A stretch of DNA of 64,000 bases from Balneola sp. GTDB lineage: Bacteria > Bacteroidota > Rhodothermia > Balneolales > Balneolaceae. The notes beneath the pieces were generated by a model. The model saw only the letters and a program-made list of their open reading frames with translations. It had not been told where the DNA came from and did no database searches. Both the position numbers and the translations under genes were made by a program. This document shows, in pieces, positions 9,481 through 18,951 of this stretch; the first letter of the stretch is position 1; each line of letters opens with the position of its first letter. Where the stretch lies: assembly GCA_003712055.1 (NCBI GenBank), contig RHLJ01000001.1, positions 806,001-870,000 on the forward strand. The letters run 5' to 3'.

Positions 9481-10911
9481 ATGGATCAGAATAATGCTGT
9501 TGCTACTGCTAAGCCTGTACCGTTTGGGCAGAAAGTAGCTTTTGGATTAGGTATGCTGGCAAACCAAATGTTTCCGGCGGCAATGTCAATTTTTATGGTG
9601 GTACTCGTGCAGGACCTGGGATTCCCGGGATGGATGTGGGGAGTACTCTTCTTTTTACCCCGTTTGATGGATGCGTTTACCGATCCCATTATGGGATTTA
9701 TTTCGGACAATACACGTTCCAGGTGGGGCCGAAGAAGACAATATGTGTTTGTTGGAGCAATACTTTCCGGGCTGACCTATATCGTACTATGGCAGCTTTA
9801 TCGTGAAAATGGAGTAGACTATAACTTTACCTATTTCCTGATCTGTTCTTTCCTGTTCTACCTTTCCTTTACCATTTTTAGTGTCCCTTATGTGGCCATG
9901 GGTTATGAGATGAGCGACGATTTCCATGAGAGAACAAACATCATGGCGATTGCTCAATGGATAGGACAGTGGGCCTGGGTTATCGCACCATGGTTCTGGG
10001 TAATTATGTACGATCCTGACTGGTTTACAAATGCCGATGGAGCTACAAGGACGCTAGCCTTATGGGTCGGAATTATATGTGGAGGATTGGCTATGGTCCC
10101 TGCCCTTTTCATTAAGAGTGATCCAACTACGGGACGGGAAGATTTTGAGCCATTGACCATGAATAATATTGGAGGAAGCTTAAAAGAGATTTTATACGGT
10201 TTTGGAGAGTCTTTCAAAATTAAGCAGTTTCGAAAAATGTGTTTCGCCACCTTTTTGATCTTCAATTCATTCAATACGGTGGCGAGTTTTACCTTCTTCA
10301 TTGTGGTGTATTATCTGTTCAGTGGAGATGCCGCAGCAGCAGGAGTTTGGCCTACCTTATTTGGTAGTATCGGAGCTTTAGGTACTACCTTTATTGTAAT
10401 TCCTGCAACCGCATGGATTTCCAAAAAAATTGGAAAGAAGCCTGCATTCATGGTATGTCAATCCATTTCTTTTGTAGGATATGTTTTGCTTTGGTTCTTC
10501 TTTATCCCAGGCAAACCCTACATGTTCTTATTCGCTCTCCCCTTCTTTTCTTTCGGGATTGGAAGCCTCTTCACAATTATGATGTCTATGACTGCAGATG
10601 TGTGTGACCTGGATGAATTAAAATCGGGTAAGCGAAGAGAAGGTATTTTTGGCGCCATTTACTGGTGGATGGTTAAATTTGGTTTCGGGATCGCCGGTTT
10701 ATTAACCGGAGCTATTATGACTCTAGTAGGTTTTGATGTTGCCTCTGGCGCTACTTCCGGAGCTCCAATGACTGGATTAAGGCTCTTTTTCTCCGGACTT
10801 CCAATGTTTGGAACTTTATTAGCCATGTTCATCATGTCGGGATATGATCTTGATGAAGAGAAAGCCAATGAAATACGTGTTGAATTAGAAAAAAGGCAGG
10901 CTCAAGCTTAA
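9481..10911 (+). CDS. GPH-family sugar:cation symporter (MFS)
   Basis: This 476-residue protein has about 12 hydrophobic segments and the diagnostic loop between TM2 and TM3, DAFTDPIMGFISDNTRSRWG followed by RRR, which is the signature of the glycoside-pentoside-hexuronide symporter family (MelB type). A second signature is seen at MTADVCDLDELKSGKRREG, about residue 370, also typical of GPH. It lies in the inner membrane and should import a disaccharide or oligosaccharide with a cation. It is directly followed by a GH17 lipoprotein (13 bases), so short beta-1,3-gluco-oligosaccharides are the likely cargo; that is inference from context. Confidence 0.88.
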   Translation: MDQNNAVATAKPVPFGQKVAFGLGMLANQMFPAAMSIFMVVLVQDLGFPGWMWGVLFFLPRLMDAFTDPIMGFISDNTRSRWGRRRQYVFVGAILSGLTYIVLWQLYRENGVDYNFTYFLICSFLFYLSFTIFSVPYVAMGYEMSDDFHERTNIMAIAQWIGQWAWVIAPWFWVIMYDPDWFTNADGATRTLALWVGIICGGLAMVPALFIKSDPTTGREDFEPLTMNNIGGSLKEILYGFGESFKIKQFRKMCFATFLIFNSFNTVASFTFFIVVYYLFSGDAAAAGVWPTLFGSIGALGTTFIVIPATAWISKKIGKKPAFMVCQSISFVGYVLLWFFFIPGKPYMFLFALPFFSFGIGSLFTIMMSMTADVCDLDELKSGKRREGIFGAIYWWMVKFGFGIAGLLTGAIMTLVGFDVASGATSGAPMTGLRLFFSGLPMFGTLLAMFIMSGYDLDEEKANEIRVELEKRQAQA

Positions 10912-10924
10912 ACTGTATTGATTG

Positions 10925-12178
10925 ATGAAAGTACTCCTCTTCTCACTAGTAACAGCCAGTTTATTTCTCATTATGGGATGTACACAAACTGAAACTCCCC
11001 CATCTAAAACAGCTGCCGAAATACTAGGTGATCCAAATTACCAAGCGATTTCCTATGGGGCTTTTCGGGAAAACACCAGGGATATTGTCCCTACGGTTGA
11101 ACAGATTAAAGAAGATTTAATCATTCTTTCTGCTTTGAACATCAAGGTATTGAGAACTTACAATACCCAGCAGTACCCACATGCTGAGAATATCCTCAAA
11201 GCAATAAAATCACTAAAGGAAGAAGATGACTCTTTTGAAATGTATGTGATGTTGGGTGCGTGGATTGAAGCCAAAGGTTCCTGGACGGATACAGTTATTC
11301 ATGATGAGGAAAACCTGGAGAATAATACTGCAGAGATAGATGCAGCAGTAAGAATGGCTAAAGAATATCCGGATATTGTGAAAATCATCGCCGTTGGTAA
11401 CGAAGCAATGGTTCACTGGGCTGCTACTTATTTTGTTACCCCGGATATCATTCTTAAATGGGTGAATCATCTTCAAGACCTTAAAGTCAAAGGCGAGCTC
11501 CCTGCCGATCTCTGGATTACCAGTTCTGATAATTTCGCTTCCTGGGGTGGCGGTGGAGAAGAATATCTAAATGATGATCTTGCCAGTCTTGCTGCAGCCG
11601 TCGATTTTGTTTCCATGCACACTTACCCTTTTCATGATAGCCATTATAATAGTGCGTATTGGTTGAGCAGAAGCGAGGAGGAAAATCTTACTGATACAGA
11701 GCGAATTGATTTAGCCATGATCCGTGCCAGAGATTATGCAAAAGCTCAATACCAAAGTGTAGTAGATTATGTCACTGGGCTGGGACTAGATAAGCCCGTG
11801 CATATTGGTGAAACGGGCTGGGCTTCTGTTTCTACTGATCTGTATGGCTCAACAGGTTCAAAAGCAGCTGATGAGTACAAGCAAAAGCTCTTTCACGATC
11901 ACTTAAGGGAATGGACTGATGCAGAAGGAATTGCCTGCTTCTATTTTGAAGGTTTTAATGAACAATGGAAGGACAAGCTAAATCCAACCGGTTCTGAAAA
12001 TCATTTCGGATTATTTACTATTGATGGAAAGGCCAAATATGTACTTTGGGATGTAGTTGATGCGGGAACCTTTGATGGAATGACAAGAGATGGAAACCCT
12101 ATCACTAAAACCTATGATGGCAACCTGGATGACTTAATGGATGATGTCGTCGCTCCGGAGTTTGAGGGTCAGGATTAA
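10925..12178 (+). CDS. GH17 family beta-1,3-glucan hydrolase, lipoprotein
   Basis: Start taken at the ATG at 10925 (a TTG lies just before it). Residues 1-20 form a lipoprotein signal with lipobox IMGC. The rest is a GH17-type TIM barrel: YGAFRENTRDIVPTVEQIKEDL at the N-terminus, the acid/base in VGNEAMVHW (Glu160) and the nucleophile in IGETGWAS (Glu296), both matching GH17 signatures. GH17 enzymes cleave beta-1,3- or 1,3/1,4-glucans or act as beta-1,3-glucanosyltransferases. Being a lipoprotein, it acts in the periplasm or on the cell surface. It is cotranscribed with the GPH symporter in all likelihood. Confidence 0.88.
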   Translation: MKVLLFSLVTASLFLIMGCTQTETPPSKTAAEILGDPNYQAISYGAFRENTRDIVPTVEQIKEDLIILSALNIKVLRTYNTQQYPHAENILKAIKSLKEEDDSFEMYVMLGAWIEAKGSWTDTVIHDEENLENNTAEIDAAVRMAKEYPDIVKIIAVGNEAMVHWAATYFVTPDIILKWVNHLQDLKVKGELPADLWITSSDNFASWGGGGEEYLNDDLASLAAAVDFVSMHTYPFHDSHYNSAYWLSRSEEENLTDTERIDLAMIRARDYAKAQYQSVVDYVTGLGLDKPVHIGETGWASVSTDLYGSTGSKAADEYKQKLFHDHLREWTDAEGIACFYFEGFNEQWKDKLNPTGSENHFGLFTIDGKAKYVLWDVVDAGTFDGMTRDGNPITKTYDGNLDDLMDDVVAPEFEGQD

Positions 12179-12190
12179 ACCTAATGCTTA

Positions 12191-12272
12191 GTCATCCCGG
12201 GCCCAGACCTGGGATCTGTAGTGGAAGAAAGAGATTAGCTTCTTCAGATCCCGCATCGGAGTGCGGGATGAC
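12191..12272. repeat. Nested inverted repeat between convergent GH17 genes
   Basis: GTCATCCCG (12191-12199) pairs with CGGGATGAC (12264-12272), and inside it GGGATCTG (12211-12218) pairs with CAGATCCC (12245-12252). A similar GTCAT...ATGAC element is at 21437-21516. It fills the space between two genes that converge, so it may also act as a bidirectional terminator, although no clear poly-T tract follows. Confidence 0.6.
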
Positions 12273-12285
12273 CATTTACTAGTAA

Positions 12286-13224
12286 TCAAAAATACTCCTG
12301 AAGAACCAGCTTCGGAGTTCTGTCTACTTTGAAAAGCCCCCAATGCTTCTCAGGTTCGAGAGGCTCAGGGGAACCTTTCCAGGGTTCGTCAAAAGCTTCG
12401 AACACAAAAGTCAGCACATCCTCTTTATAGCTCCATCGAATTAAGTCCTCGTAGTACTTCTTCTGGAATTCTTCATTCACATTATGAGGCTCAATCCCTC
12501 TACCATTCGATTTAGTCGTCCACCCTGCTTCCGTTATTACCACTTCCTTATGAGGATATTTATTAACTACTGAGTAATAATTCTCTTTAGTGTATGCCAT
12601 TGACTCATCAATGGATTTATACTCCCAAACCGGATAGGTATGAATAGAGATGAAATCTACTACTTCAACCAGAGATTCTAATTTGTGTAGCCAGGTTAAG
12701 TAGTTCTCACAGAAGGTAACTGGCTGACTCGTCTCCTGTTTTACCCTTTCTACAAAATGAATAACTCGATCAACAGGAACCATATGATCAGTCCATTCAA
12801 CCGTAGCTTCATTCCCTACTGAAAGTGAGAATATAATTTCTGGATACTCATTTGCGAGGCTAATCAGCTTTTGAATGCGCCCTTCATTCCATGCCTTATT
12901 CTGTTCTAGCTCCTCATCAGAATACATACCTCCCCAGGGGCAATTTGGATTACTTACTTCGGCCGCGATATAAGCTCCCATCATCACCTTGAAATCAAGA
13001 TTCTCTTTCTTTATCACCTCAAGAACCCTTTCTGAATGAAGATCACAATCATATAAACGAAGATATTTCCAATGCCCATGAAGGATCATCAGGTCTTCTT
13101 TGATCTCTTCATAAGTAGGAAAAACCCCAGTATCCGGGCTTTGCCCTTCTCTAAATCCGGAATAGCATATTGCCTTCCTGGTATAAAACTCCAAGTCTTG
13201 TATTTCCGCCATCTGTCTACTCAC
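12286..13224 (-). CDS. GH17 family beta-1,3-glucan-active enzyme, cytoplasmic-type
   Basis: A 312-residue GH17 barrel without signal peptide. Acid/base in VGNEATVEW (Glu139), nucleophile in ITEAGWTTK (Glu232). The N-terminus, AICYSGFREGQSPDTG, is the first barrel strand with the GFREGQ block shared with the next protein. It is the last gene of a three-gene minus-strand operon, 13 bases after its GH17 neighbour. Lack of a signal suggests it works inside the cell on imported oligosaccharides, or as a transglycosylase; this is inference. It is only distantly similar to its neighbour. Confidence 0.87.
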   Translation of the reverse strand: MSRQMAEIQDLEFYTRKAICYSGFREGQSPDTGVFPTYEEIKEDLMILHGHWKYLRLYDCDLHSERVLEVIKKENLDFKVMMGAYIAAEVSNPNCPWGGMYSDEELEQNKAWNEGRIQKLISLANEYPEIIFSLSVGNEATVEWTDHMVPVDRVIHFVERVKQETSQPVTFCENYLTWLHKLESLVEVVDFISIHTYPVWEYKSIDESMAYTKENYYSVVNKYPHKEVVITEAGWTTKSNGRGIEPHNVNEEFQKKYYEDLIRWSYKEDVLTFVFEAFDEPWKGSPEPLEPEKHWGLFKVDRTPKLVLQEYF

Positions 13225-13237
13225 TTAATAAATTCAG

Positions 13238-14122
13238 TCAGAATTTAAGGTTTTCATCTTTATCCCATAACCCCCAATATGCACCAACATCTCCTTCGGC
13301 TCCCACTTTCCAGGGTTCGTCGAATGAAGAAAAGTAGAAGATCTCGATATCTTCATTGGCTGACCATATCTGAGTATTAATGAAATACCTCATAAAATTC
13401 ACATCCGAAGGGTGTGAATCCTTAAAAGACTCTCCTTTATTTGGCCAACCAGTTTCGGAGATTATAACTCTTTTTCCTTTGGCTGCCCGTACTGCCTGGT
13501 TGAACATGTCCTTCATATAAAGCAGAGAATAATCAATATGGCAGCCTTCCCAATAAGGGTAGCAATTAGCCAGAATTACATCTGTGGCATCAACGATTTC
13601 CGGGTGGCTTGAAAATTCATAATAAGCGTCTACATAGCCCACAGGTATGTTGGGAATGGCTTCCTTAACTCTATGTATAAAGCCTAATAATTCTTCCAGA
13701 CTTAGATCACCACGGTATAAAACTTCGTTTCCAACTGCTGCGATATCAACATGACCAGCTTTTGCTAGTGAGATTAATGACTCAATTTCACGTTCATTTT
13801 TGTCAGCATCTGTACCCAGCCAAGCTCCAACCATGGTTTTTAAACCATTTTCGTGAGCAATTTGAGGGATTAATTCATTGCCATCGGTACAAGAAAACGA
13901 TCGTACCCATTTTGTATAGGGCTTCAGGATTTCCATCCGGCGCCGAATTTGTCCTTCCGAAAGCTGATCACCAGGCTCCTGCCCCTCTGTATAGGCACTA
14001 AATCCGATCCCGTGCATTCCTGATTCCAGAGTTTCTCTGAATAATGCAGGCAGATTTTCATCTGCTTCAACTGTACCAATTGCTCTTAACAGAGCAAACC
14101 TATTTTCCTTTTTATATGACAT
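13238..14122 (-). CDS. GH17 family beta-1,3-glucan-active enzyme, second intracellular copy
   Basis: A 294-residue GH17 barrel, no signal peptide. It shows GIGFSAYTEGQEPGDQLSE (first strand), the acid/base in AVGNEVLYRG (Glu133), the nucleophile in ISETGWPNKG (Glu223) and FYFSSFDEPWK near the end, which the neighbouring GH17 also has as FVFEAFDEPWK. ETGWP is the classical GH17 signature. It lies between a secreted GH2/GH5-like lipoprotein (21 bases upstream) and another GH17. Two cytoplasmic GH17 paralogues side by side suggests division of labour on linear and branched beta-1,3-gluco-oligosaccharides. Confidence 0.87.
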   Translation of the reverse strand: MSYKKENRFALLRAIGTVEADENLPALFRETLESGMHGIGFSAYTEGQEPGDQLSEGQIRRRMEILKPYTKWVRSFSCTDGNELIPQIAHENGLKTMVGAWLGTDADKNEREIESLISLAKAGHVDIAAVGNEVLYRGDLSLEELLGFIHRVKEAIPNIPVGYVDAYYEFSSHPEIVDATDVILANCYPYWEGCHIDYSLLYMKDMFNQAVRAAKGKRVIISETGWPNKGESFKDSHPSDVNFMRYFINTQIWSANEDIEIFYFSSFDEPWKVGAEGDVGAYWGLWDKDENLKF

Positions 14123-14143
14123 TACCTTTTAATTTTTTTGTAG

Positions 14144-15163
14144 TTAGTCTCTGGTAAATGCTTCTTTTACCACATCATATACTGGTTTTTTATTTCGATC
14201 AATATCCACAATTCCCCAATACTCTTCATTCGGAGTTCCGTCATAGGGTACGCCGGTACTGTTAGGAGCCCACCCTCCTTTGTCCTGTGTTTCCGGATTT
14301 CCAGCCTTCCACAAGCCATCTGTAAATTGAAAAACTGTTACTCCTGCTCCGATTTCTTTATTTGCCAATACATCTTCTAAAATATTTGTGACGGCATCTA
14401 CCTGAGCTTGTTCATTTACCCCTTCAGCATAGCCATGATTTTCAATAGTCATGTAGCTATCTGCTCCGGCCTCAGCGAGGTACATAGGCTTATCACTTCG
14501 CTCCTTCCACTCCTCGTAAATTTCTTCTGGGTTATCCCATCGATATACATTCATCCCCCAAACATCCACATTAGGTACTAGAGCAAGGATTTCCTCACTA
14601 GGGATTTCGCCATGGGCAGTGGCTACAGGGTGATCTTGATCTACCTCATGTATTTTAGCTGCAGACTCATTCAATGCGGTGTACCAATTATTGATATCGT
14701 TGTCGAACCATTCGGGGTGGTAATTGTATTCGTTACCCAGTTCCCACATTAGAATTGCAGGATGGTCTTTATACATTGATACATAGTCAATGAAAGTTCC
14801 GGATAGAATATCGTACTCACCGTTTTGGTTATAGCCAAAACCAACAATCACTTTTATTCCTGCTTCAGCCAAAGCATCTAACACCCATTCCTCCTGGATA
14901 GGCTCATATACCCTGATGGTGTTAATTCCTGCCTCTTTCATTAAGCTTAAATCGCCTTCAAGGGGACTAAAATCTCGCTTTGTTTCCCCCTTAGCTACTG
15001 GATGATAGCAGATACCCTTAATAAAATAGGGCTCCCCGTCTATAATCAACGCCCGGTTATTTGCCTCAGGCTTTTCCTGCGATTCTTGCACACAGTTAAT
15101 CATAAGTACAGCAGAAACTACTATAAGTAACGCCGCAATTTTTCTACTATATCGCTCAAACAT
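14144..15163 (-). CDS. Lipoprotein glycoside hydrolase with GH2/GH5-like TIM barrel
   Basis: I prefer the start at 15163 (MFERYSRKIAALLIVVSAVL, lipobox INC); an ATG at 15202 adds 13 residues before the signal. The mature protein is a clan GH-A barrel resembling the catalytic domain of GH2: FIKGICYHP, AGINTIRVYEP, acid/base in WELGNEYNYH (Glu145) and nucleophile in YLAEAGADSY (Glu231). GH2 sandwich domains are absent, so at 340 residues it is a lone barrel. Probably a beta-glucosidase/glucanase or beta-glucanosyltransferase-like enzyme facing the periplasm. First gene of the minus-strand GH operon, expressed from the divergent promoter with tandem operators. Confidence 0.78.
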   Translation of the reverse strand: MFERYSRKIAALLIVVSAVLMINCVQESQEKPEANNRALIIDGEPYFIKGICYHPVAKGETKRDFSPLEGDLSLMKEAGINTIRVYEPIQEEWVLDALAEAGIKVIVGFGYNQNGEYDILSGTFIDYVSMYKDHPAILMWELGNEYNYHPEWFDNDINNWYTALNESAAKIHEVDQDHPVATAHGEIPSEEILALVPNVDVWGMNVYRWDNPEEIYEEWKERSDKPMYLAEAGADSYMTIENHGYAEGVNEQAQVDAVTNILEDVLANKEIGAGVTVFQFTDGLWKAGNPETQDKGGWAPNSTGVPYDGTPNEEYWGIVDIDRNKKPVYDVVKEAFTRD

Positions 15164-15243
15164 GGTTCCTAGATGAATTGAGGGTAGAGTATATAACTTC
15201 ATATTCTTTTATAAAACTGTTTTAATCAATATCATTTCACACG

Positions 15244-15268
15244 GAAACGTTTCATGGAAATGCATTTC
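15244..15268. promoter_or_regulatory. Two tandem palindromic operators, LacI/GalR-like
   Basis: In the 207 bases between the divergent GH operon and the phosphorylase gene are two perfect palindromes 3 bases apart: GAAACGTTTC (15244-15253) and GAAATGCATTTC (15257-15268). The first has the central CG and GAAACG half site usual for LacI/GalR-family repressors. Their place is ideal to control both directions together. No LacI-family gene is in the window, so the regulator must be encoded elsewhere or the site belongs to another family. Confidence 0.5.
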
Positions 15269-15370
15269 TAATTGCAAAAAACTAATCGGCTCACTACCAT
15301 CCTTGTCTTCGAAAGGGTAAAAAAGACTTCCTTTCTCTGACTATTCAAAAAAACTAACTGCTACTTTATC

Positions 15371-18300
15371 ATGGCTTCCAGCGGGATTAACCTAGGCTCA
15401 ACTACATTCAACAACTCCCAAAAAGATATCGATGGGTTGTTCATAACCATTGAAGGTGTTGAATACTACAAGATCAATAATTACGATCATATGCCACCAT
15501 TTTTTATTAGTGTGGTCAGTGATTCAGATCATTGGTTATATATATCAACAAAAGGTGGGTTAACTGCAGGGCGTAAGAATCCGGAAAATGCGCTATTTCC
15601 TTACTACACGGATGATAAGATCCATGACAGTGCTGAGACTACCGGAAGCAAGACCATTGCCTTAGTTACTAAATCTGATCAAACATACTTATGGGAACCA
15701 TTTACCGATCGTTTTCAAGGTGTGTATATTATTGAGCGGAATCTCTATAAAAGCATAGCGGGTAATCAGCTTATTTTTGAAGAGATCAATCATGACCTTA
15801 ATCTGTCATTTACATATAGCTGGAATAGCAGTGATAAGTACGGCTTTGTAAAGAAATCTTCGATCAACAACCTTGGAGGAAGCGATGTTGAAATCAGGAT
15901 TGTTGATGGCCTTCAAAACCTACTGCCTTATGGGATTGATCGCCGGATGCAAAATGAATACAGCACCTTATTGGATGCCTACAAGAAGAATGAACTCCAG
16001 GCAGATTCCGGATTGGGTTTATATTTACTAAGTGCAATCCCCGTTGATAAAGCTGAGCCTAGTGAATCGCTAATGGCTACAACTGTATGGTCTGCAGGTA
16101 TTGATGTATCAAACTATCTGCTTTGTTCTGACCAATTGGAGGAATTCAGGAAAGGAAAAGTACTTAACCCGGAAACGGATGTCAGAGCAAGAAGAGGTGC
16201 TTACTTTATTGAGTCTTCTTTTAAACTATCCCCTAAGAAAACTGAAAGCTGGTACTTTGTTGCTGAGCTGAACCAGGGGCCTTCAGAAGTAGTTGCTCTT
16301 AATGAATGGATAAAAAACGAATCTAATAAACCTGCTCTTCTCGAAGAGGATATTGCAGCGGGTACAGAACATCTTACTAAAATAGTTGCCAGTTCTGATG
16401 GTATTCAGAAATCCAGCGACAAGATGATGGATGCCCGGCATTTCGCGAATACAATGTTCAATGTAATGCGGGGAGGAATTTTCGATGATAACTACCAGGT
16501 TCAGGTAAGTGACCTGAAAGGCTTCTTGAATGGATTCAATACATCTATTACGGCAAAGTATGAAACAACCCTGAATAGCCTGCCATCAGAAATTTCCTAC
16601 TCTCAGCTACTCGAGTTAGCAAATGAACAAAATGATACTCAACTGAAGCGTCTGGTACTTGAATACTTACCGCTTACATTCAGTCGAAGACATGGAGATC
16701 CAAGCCGACCCTGGAATCAGTTTTCTATTGAATTGAGAGAAGATAATGGAGACAAAAAGCTTTACTACGCAGGTAATTGGAGGGATATTTTTCAGAACTG
16801 GGAAGCACTGGCTCTTTCCTACCCTACTTTCCTTGAAGGAATTATTTCAAAATTTGTCAATGCTTCCACTGCCGATGGCTACAACCCTTATCGAATTACA
16901 CGTGATGGAATCGATTGGGAAGTAATTGAAGAAGACGATCCCTGGTCGTATATAGGTTATTGGGGAGATCACCAAATCATCTACTTGCTTAAACTTTTAG
17001 AACTGTCGCTCTCTCATCATCCTCAAGCTCTTTCAGAAATGCTTGAACAACGAAATTTTGCTTATGCAAATGTCCCATATCGAATCAAAGGTTATGAAGC
17101 TCTTCTGAAAGACCCAAAAGACACCGTAGATTTCGATCATGAATTGGAGGCTATTACCGAACAACGTACCTCTGAAATAGGTGCCGATGGTAAACTTATC
17201 TGGAATAAAGAAGGTGAGATTTACCTCGTAAATCTAACCGAGAAACTATTAGTTACTCTTTTAGCAAAGCTATCCAATTTCATTCCTGAAGCAGGAATTT
17301 GGTTAAATACTCAACGTCCTGAATGGAATGATGCTAACAATGCACTGGTAGGAAGTGGTGTTTCGATGGTTACGCTGTTCTACATCAGGCGGTATGTCAC
17401 CTTCTGTAAGAAGCTCTTTTCACAATCCAATAGTTCTGAGTTTTCTATCTCATCTGAAGTAGCTGAATTATTACAAGCTATACATTCTTCATTAGATACT
17501 TATAGCTCAGAATTATCAGGAGCGATTTCTGATGAGTTGAGAAGAAAAATTGTTGATGATCTTGGGAAGGCGGGTGAGAAATACCGAAATCAGGTATATG
17601 GAGGATTTTCTGAAAAGCAGGAATCCATAACCTCAAAAGACTTAGATTCCTTTTTTGATGCAGCATTAAAACATATCGATCATACTATTGAGGCTAATAA
17701 GCGTGACGATAATTTGTACCATTCTTATAACTTGATGGGAGTTAAAAAAGATGGGGGGATTGGAATTCGCTACCTCTATGAAATGCTTGAAGGTCAGGTT
17801 GCCGTACTAAGCTCAGGAAAACTTGAAGTAGCAGAAACAATAGAACTGCTTAAAGCATTACGTCAATCGAGTCTCTACAGGAAAGATCAACATAGTTATA
17901 TCCTTTATCCCGATCGCCAATTACCGAGGTTTTTTGATAAAAACATTATCTCTAAATCGGATGTTGAGTCATCTGAACTCTTATCAAAACTTGTGAAAGA
18001 TGGGGATACCCGTCTAGTGGAAAAAGATGTGATGGGTAATTACCACTTCAATGGCAGCTTTAATAATGTAAAGGATGTTGTTGAAGTACTTGAATCCCTA
18101 ACAGATGAACATTCAGAACTAGTTGAAAAAGAAACTGAACATATACTGAATGCATTTGAATCTGTATTCGACCATCAATCCTTTACTGGTCGATCAGGTA
18201 CTTTCTTCGGATATGAGGGACTTGGCTCGATTTACTGGCACATGGTTTCGAAACTAATTCTGGCTGTGGAGGAAAACTGCTGGGAAGCCATCAATAGTGA

Positions 18301-18826
18301 AGCAGATGACAAGCAGGTTAAAGAATTGATTGATCTTTACTATGATGTAAGGCAAGGACTTGGTACTCATAAAACCGTTGAGAATTATGGAGCCTTTCCA
18401 TCAGATCCTTATTCACACACTCCGGGAACTGGCGGAGCAAAACAACCTGGTATGACCGGACAGGTTAAGGAAGATATCCTTTCCAGGTTTGGAGAATTAG
18501 GCATGTATGTTGAAGAAGGACAAATCAAAATAAGGACCGGATTATTGAAAGAATCTGAGTTCCTTAATACTGCTGATTCCTTTACCTATATCGCCTTAAA
18601 CGGAGAAGAAAAAAGCCTTGCTCTCGAAAAAGGCTCACTGGCTTTTACATACTGCCAGGTTCCGTTTATATATCAGTTGTCTGATACTGAATCACTAACT
18701 ATTTCCTTTGCGGATGGAAATACCACAACATTGGATAGCCTGTCATTGTCGGCCGAGTTAAGTTCGAAGCTTATGAACCGTACCGGGGAAATAGAAAAGG
18801 TAAAAGTGGGTATATCTGCTATTTAA
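15371..18826 (+). CDS. Very large GH94/GH149-like beta-glucan phosphorylase
   Basis: The protein is 1151 residues long with no signal peptide, so cytoplasmic. The first 300 residues are beta-rich and resemble the N-terminal super-sandwich of GH94-type phosphorylases (HWLYISTKGG, TDRFQGVYIIERNLYKS, GLQNLLPYGID). The middle and C-terminal parts are helical with YIGYWGDHQIIYLLK near residue 530, as in the (alpha/alpha)6 barrel of clan GH-Q enzymes, and GYEGLGSIYWHMVSKL near residue 950. About 1100-1200 residues is the size of GH149 beta-1,3-oligoglucan phosphorylases, larger than GH94. With three GH17 genes alongside, phosphorolysis of beta-1,3-glucan oligosaccharides to glucose 1-phosphate is the best guess. 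The family assignment is from memory and needs a profile search. Confidence 0.7.
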   Translation: MASSGINLGSTTFNNSQKDIDGLFITIEGVEYYKINNYDHMPPFFISVVSDSDHWLYISTKGGLTAGRKNPENALFPYYTDDKIHDSAETTGSKTIALVTKSDQTYLWEPFTDRFQGVYIIERNLYKSIAGNQLIFEEINHDLNLSFTYSWNSSDKYGFVKKSSINNLGGSDVEIRIVDGLQNLLPYGIDRRMQNEYSTLLDAYKKNELQADSGLGLYLLSAIPVDKAEPSESLMATTVWSAGIDVSNYLLCSDQLEEFRKGKVLNPETDVRARRGAYFIESSFKLSPKKTESWYFVAELNQGPSEVVALNEWIKNESNKPALLEEDIAAGTEHLTKIVASSDGIQKSSDKMMDARHFANTMFNVMRGGIFDDNYQVQVSDLKGFLNGFNTSITAKYETTLNSLPSEISYSQLLELANEQNDTQLKRLVLEYLPLTFSRRHGDPSRPWNQFSIELREDNGDKKLYYAGNWRDIFQNWEALALSYPTFLEGIISKFVNASTADGYNPYRITRDGIDWEVIEEDDPWSYIGYWGDHQIIYLLKLLELSLSHHPQALSEMLEQRNFAYANVPYRIKGYEALLKDPKDTVDFDHELEAITEQRTSEIGADGKLIWNKEGEIYLVNLTEKLLVTLLAKLSNFIPEAGIWLNTQRPEWNDANNALVGSGVSMVTLFYIRRYVTFCKKLFSQSNSSEFSISSEVAELLQAIHSSLDTYSSELSGAISDELRRKIVDDLGKAGEKYRNQVYGGFSEKQESITSKDLDSFFDAALKHIDHTIEANKRDDNLYHSYNLMGVKKDGGIGIRYLYEMLEGQVAVLSSGKLEVAETIELLKALRQSSLYRKDQHSYILYPDRQLPRFFDKNIISKSDVESSELLSKLVKDGDTRLVEKDVMGNYHFNGSFNNVKDVVEVLESLTDEHSELVEKETEHILNAFESVFDHQSFTGRSGTFFGYEGLGSIYWHMVSKLILAVEENCWEAINSEADDKQVKELIDLYYDVRQGLGTHKTVENYGAFPSDPYSHTPGTGGAKQPGMTGQVKEDILSRFGELGMYVEEGQIKIRTGLLKESEFLNTADSFTYIALNGEEKSLALEKGSLAFTYCQVPFIYQLSDTESLTISFADGNTTTLDSLSLSAELSSKLMNRTGEIEKVKVGISAI

Positions 18827-18839
18827 TCTGGAAAGAGTC

Positions 18840-18859
18840 ATTCCTGCGGAGGCAGGAAT
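18840..18859 (+). terminator. Hairpin after the phosphorylase gene
   Basis: ATTCCTGC and GCAGGAAT pair across a GGAG loop 14 bases after the stop codon. The stem is 8 bp and GC-containing, but only a short T-poor tract follows, so it is either a weak terminator or another copy of the dispersed GTCAT-type hairpins. Confidence 0.45.
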
Positions 18860-18951
18860 CTAGATTTACCTTAGACGATCAGTTTCTGCTTTTAACTTAA
18901 TCAAGATTCCGGCTTTCGCTACGAAATGATAAGAGAGTTTTTTTCTATCCT

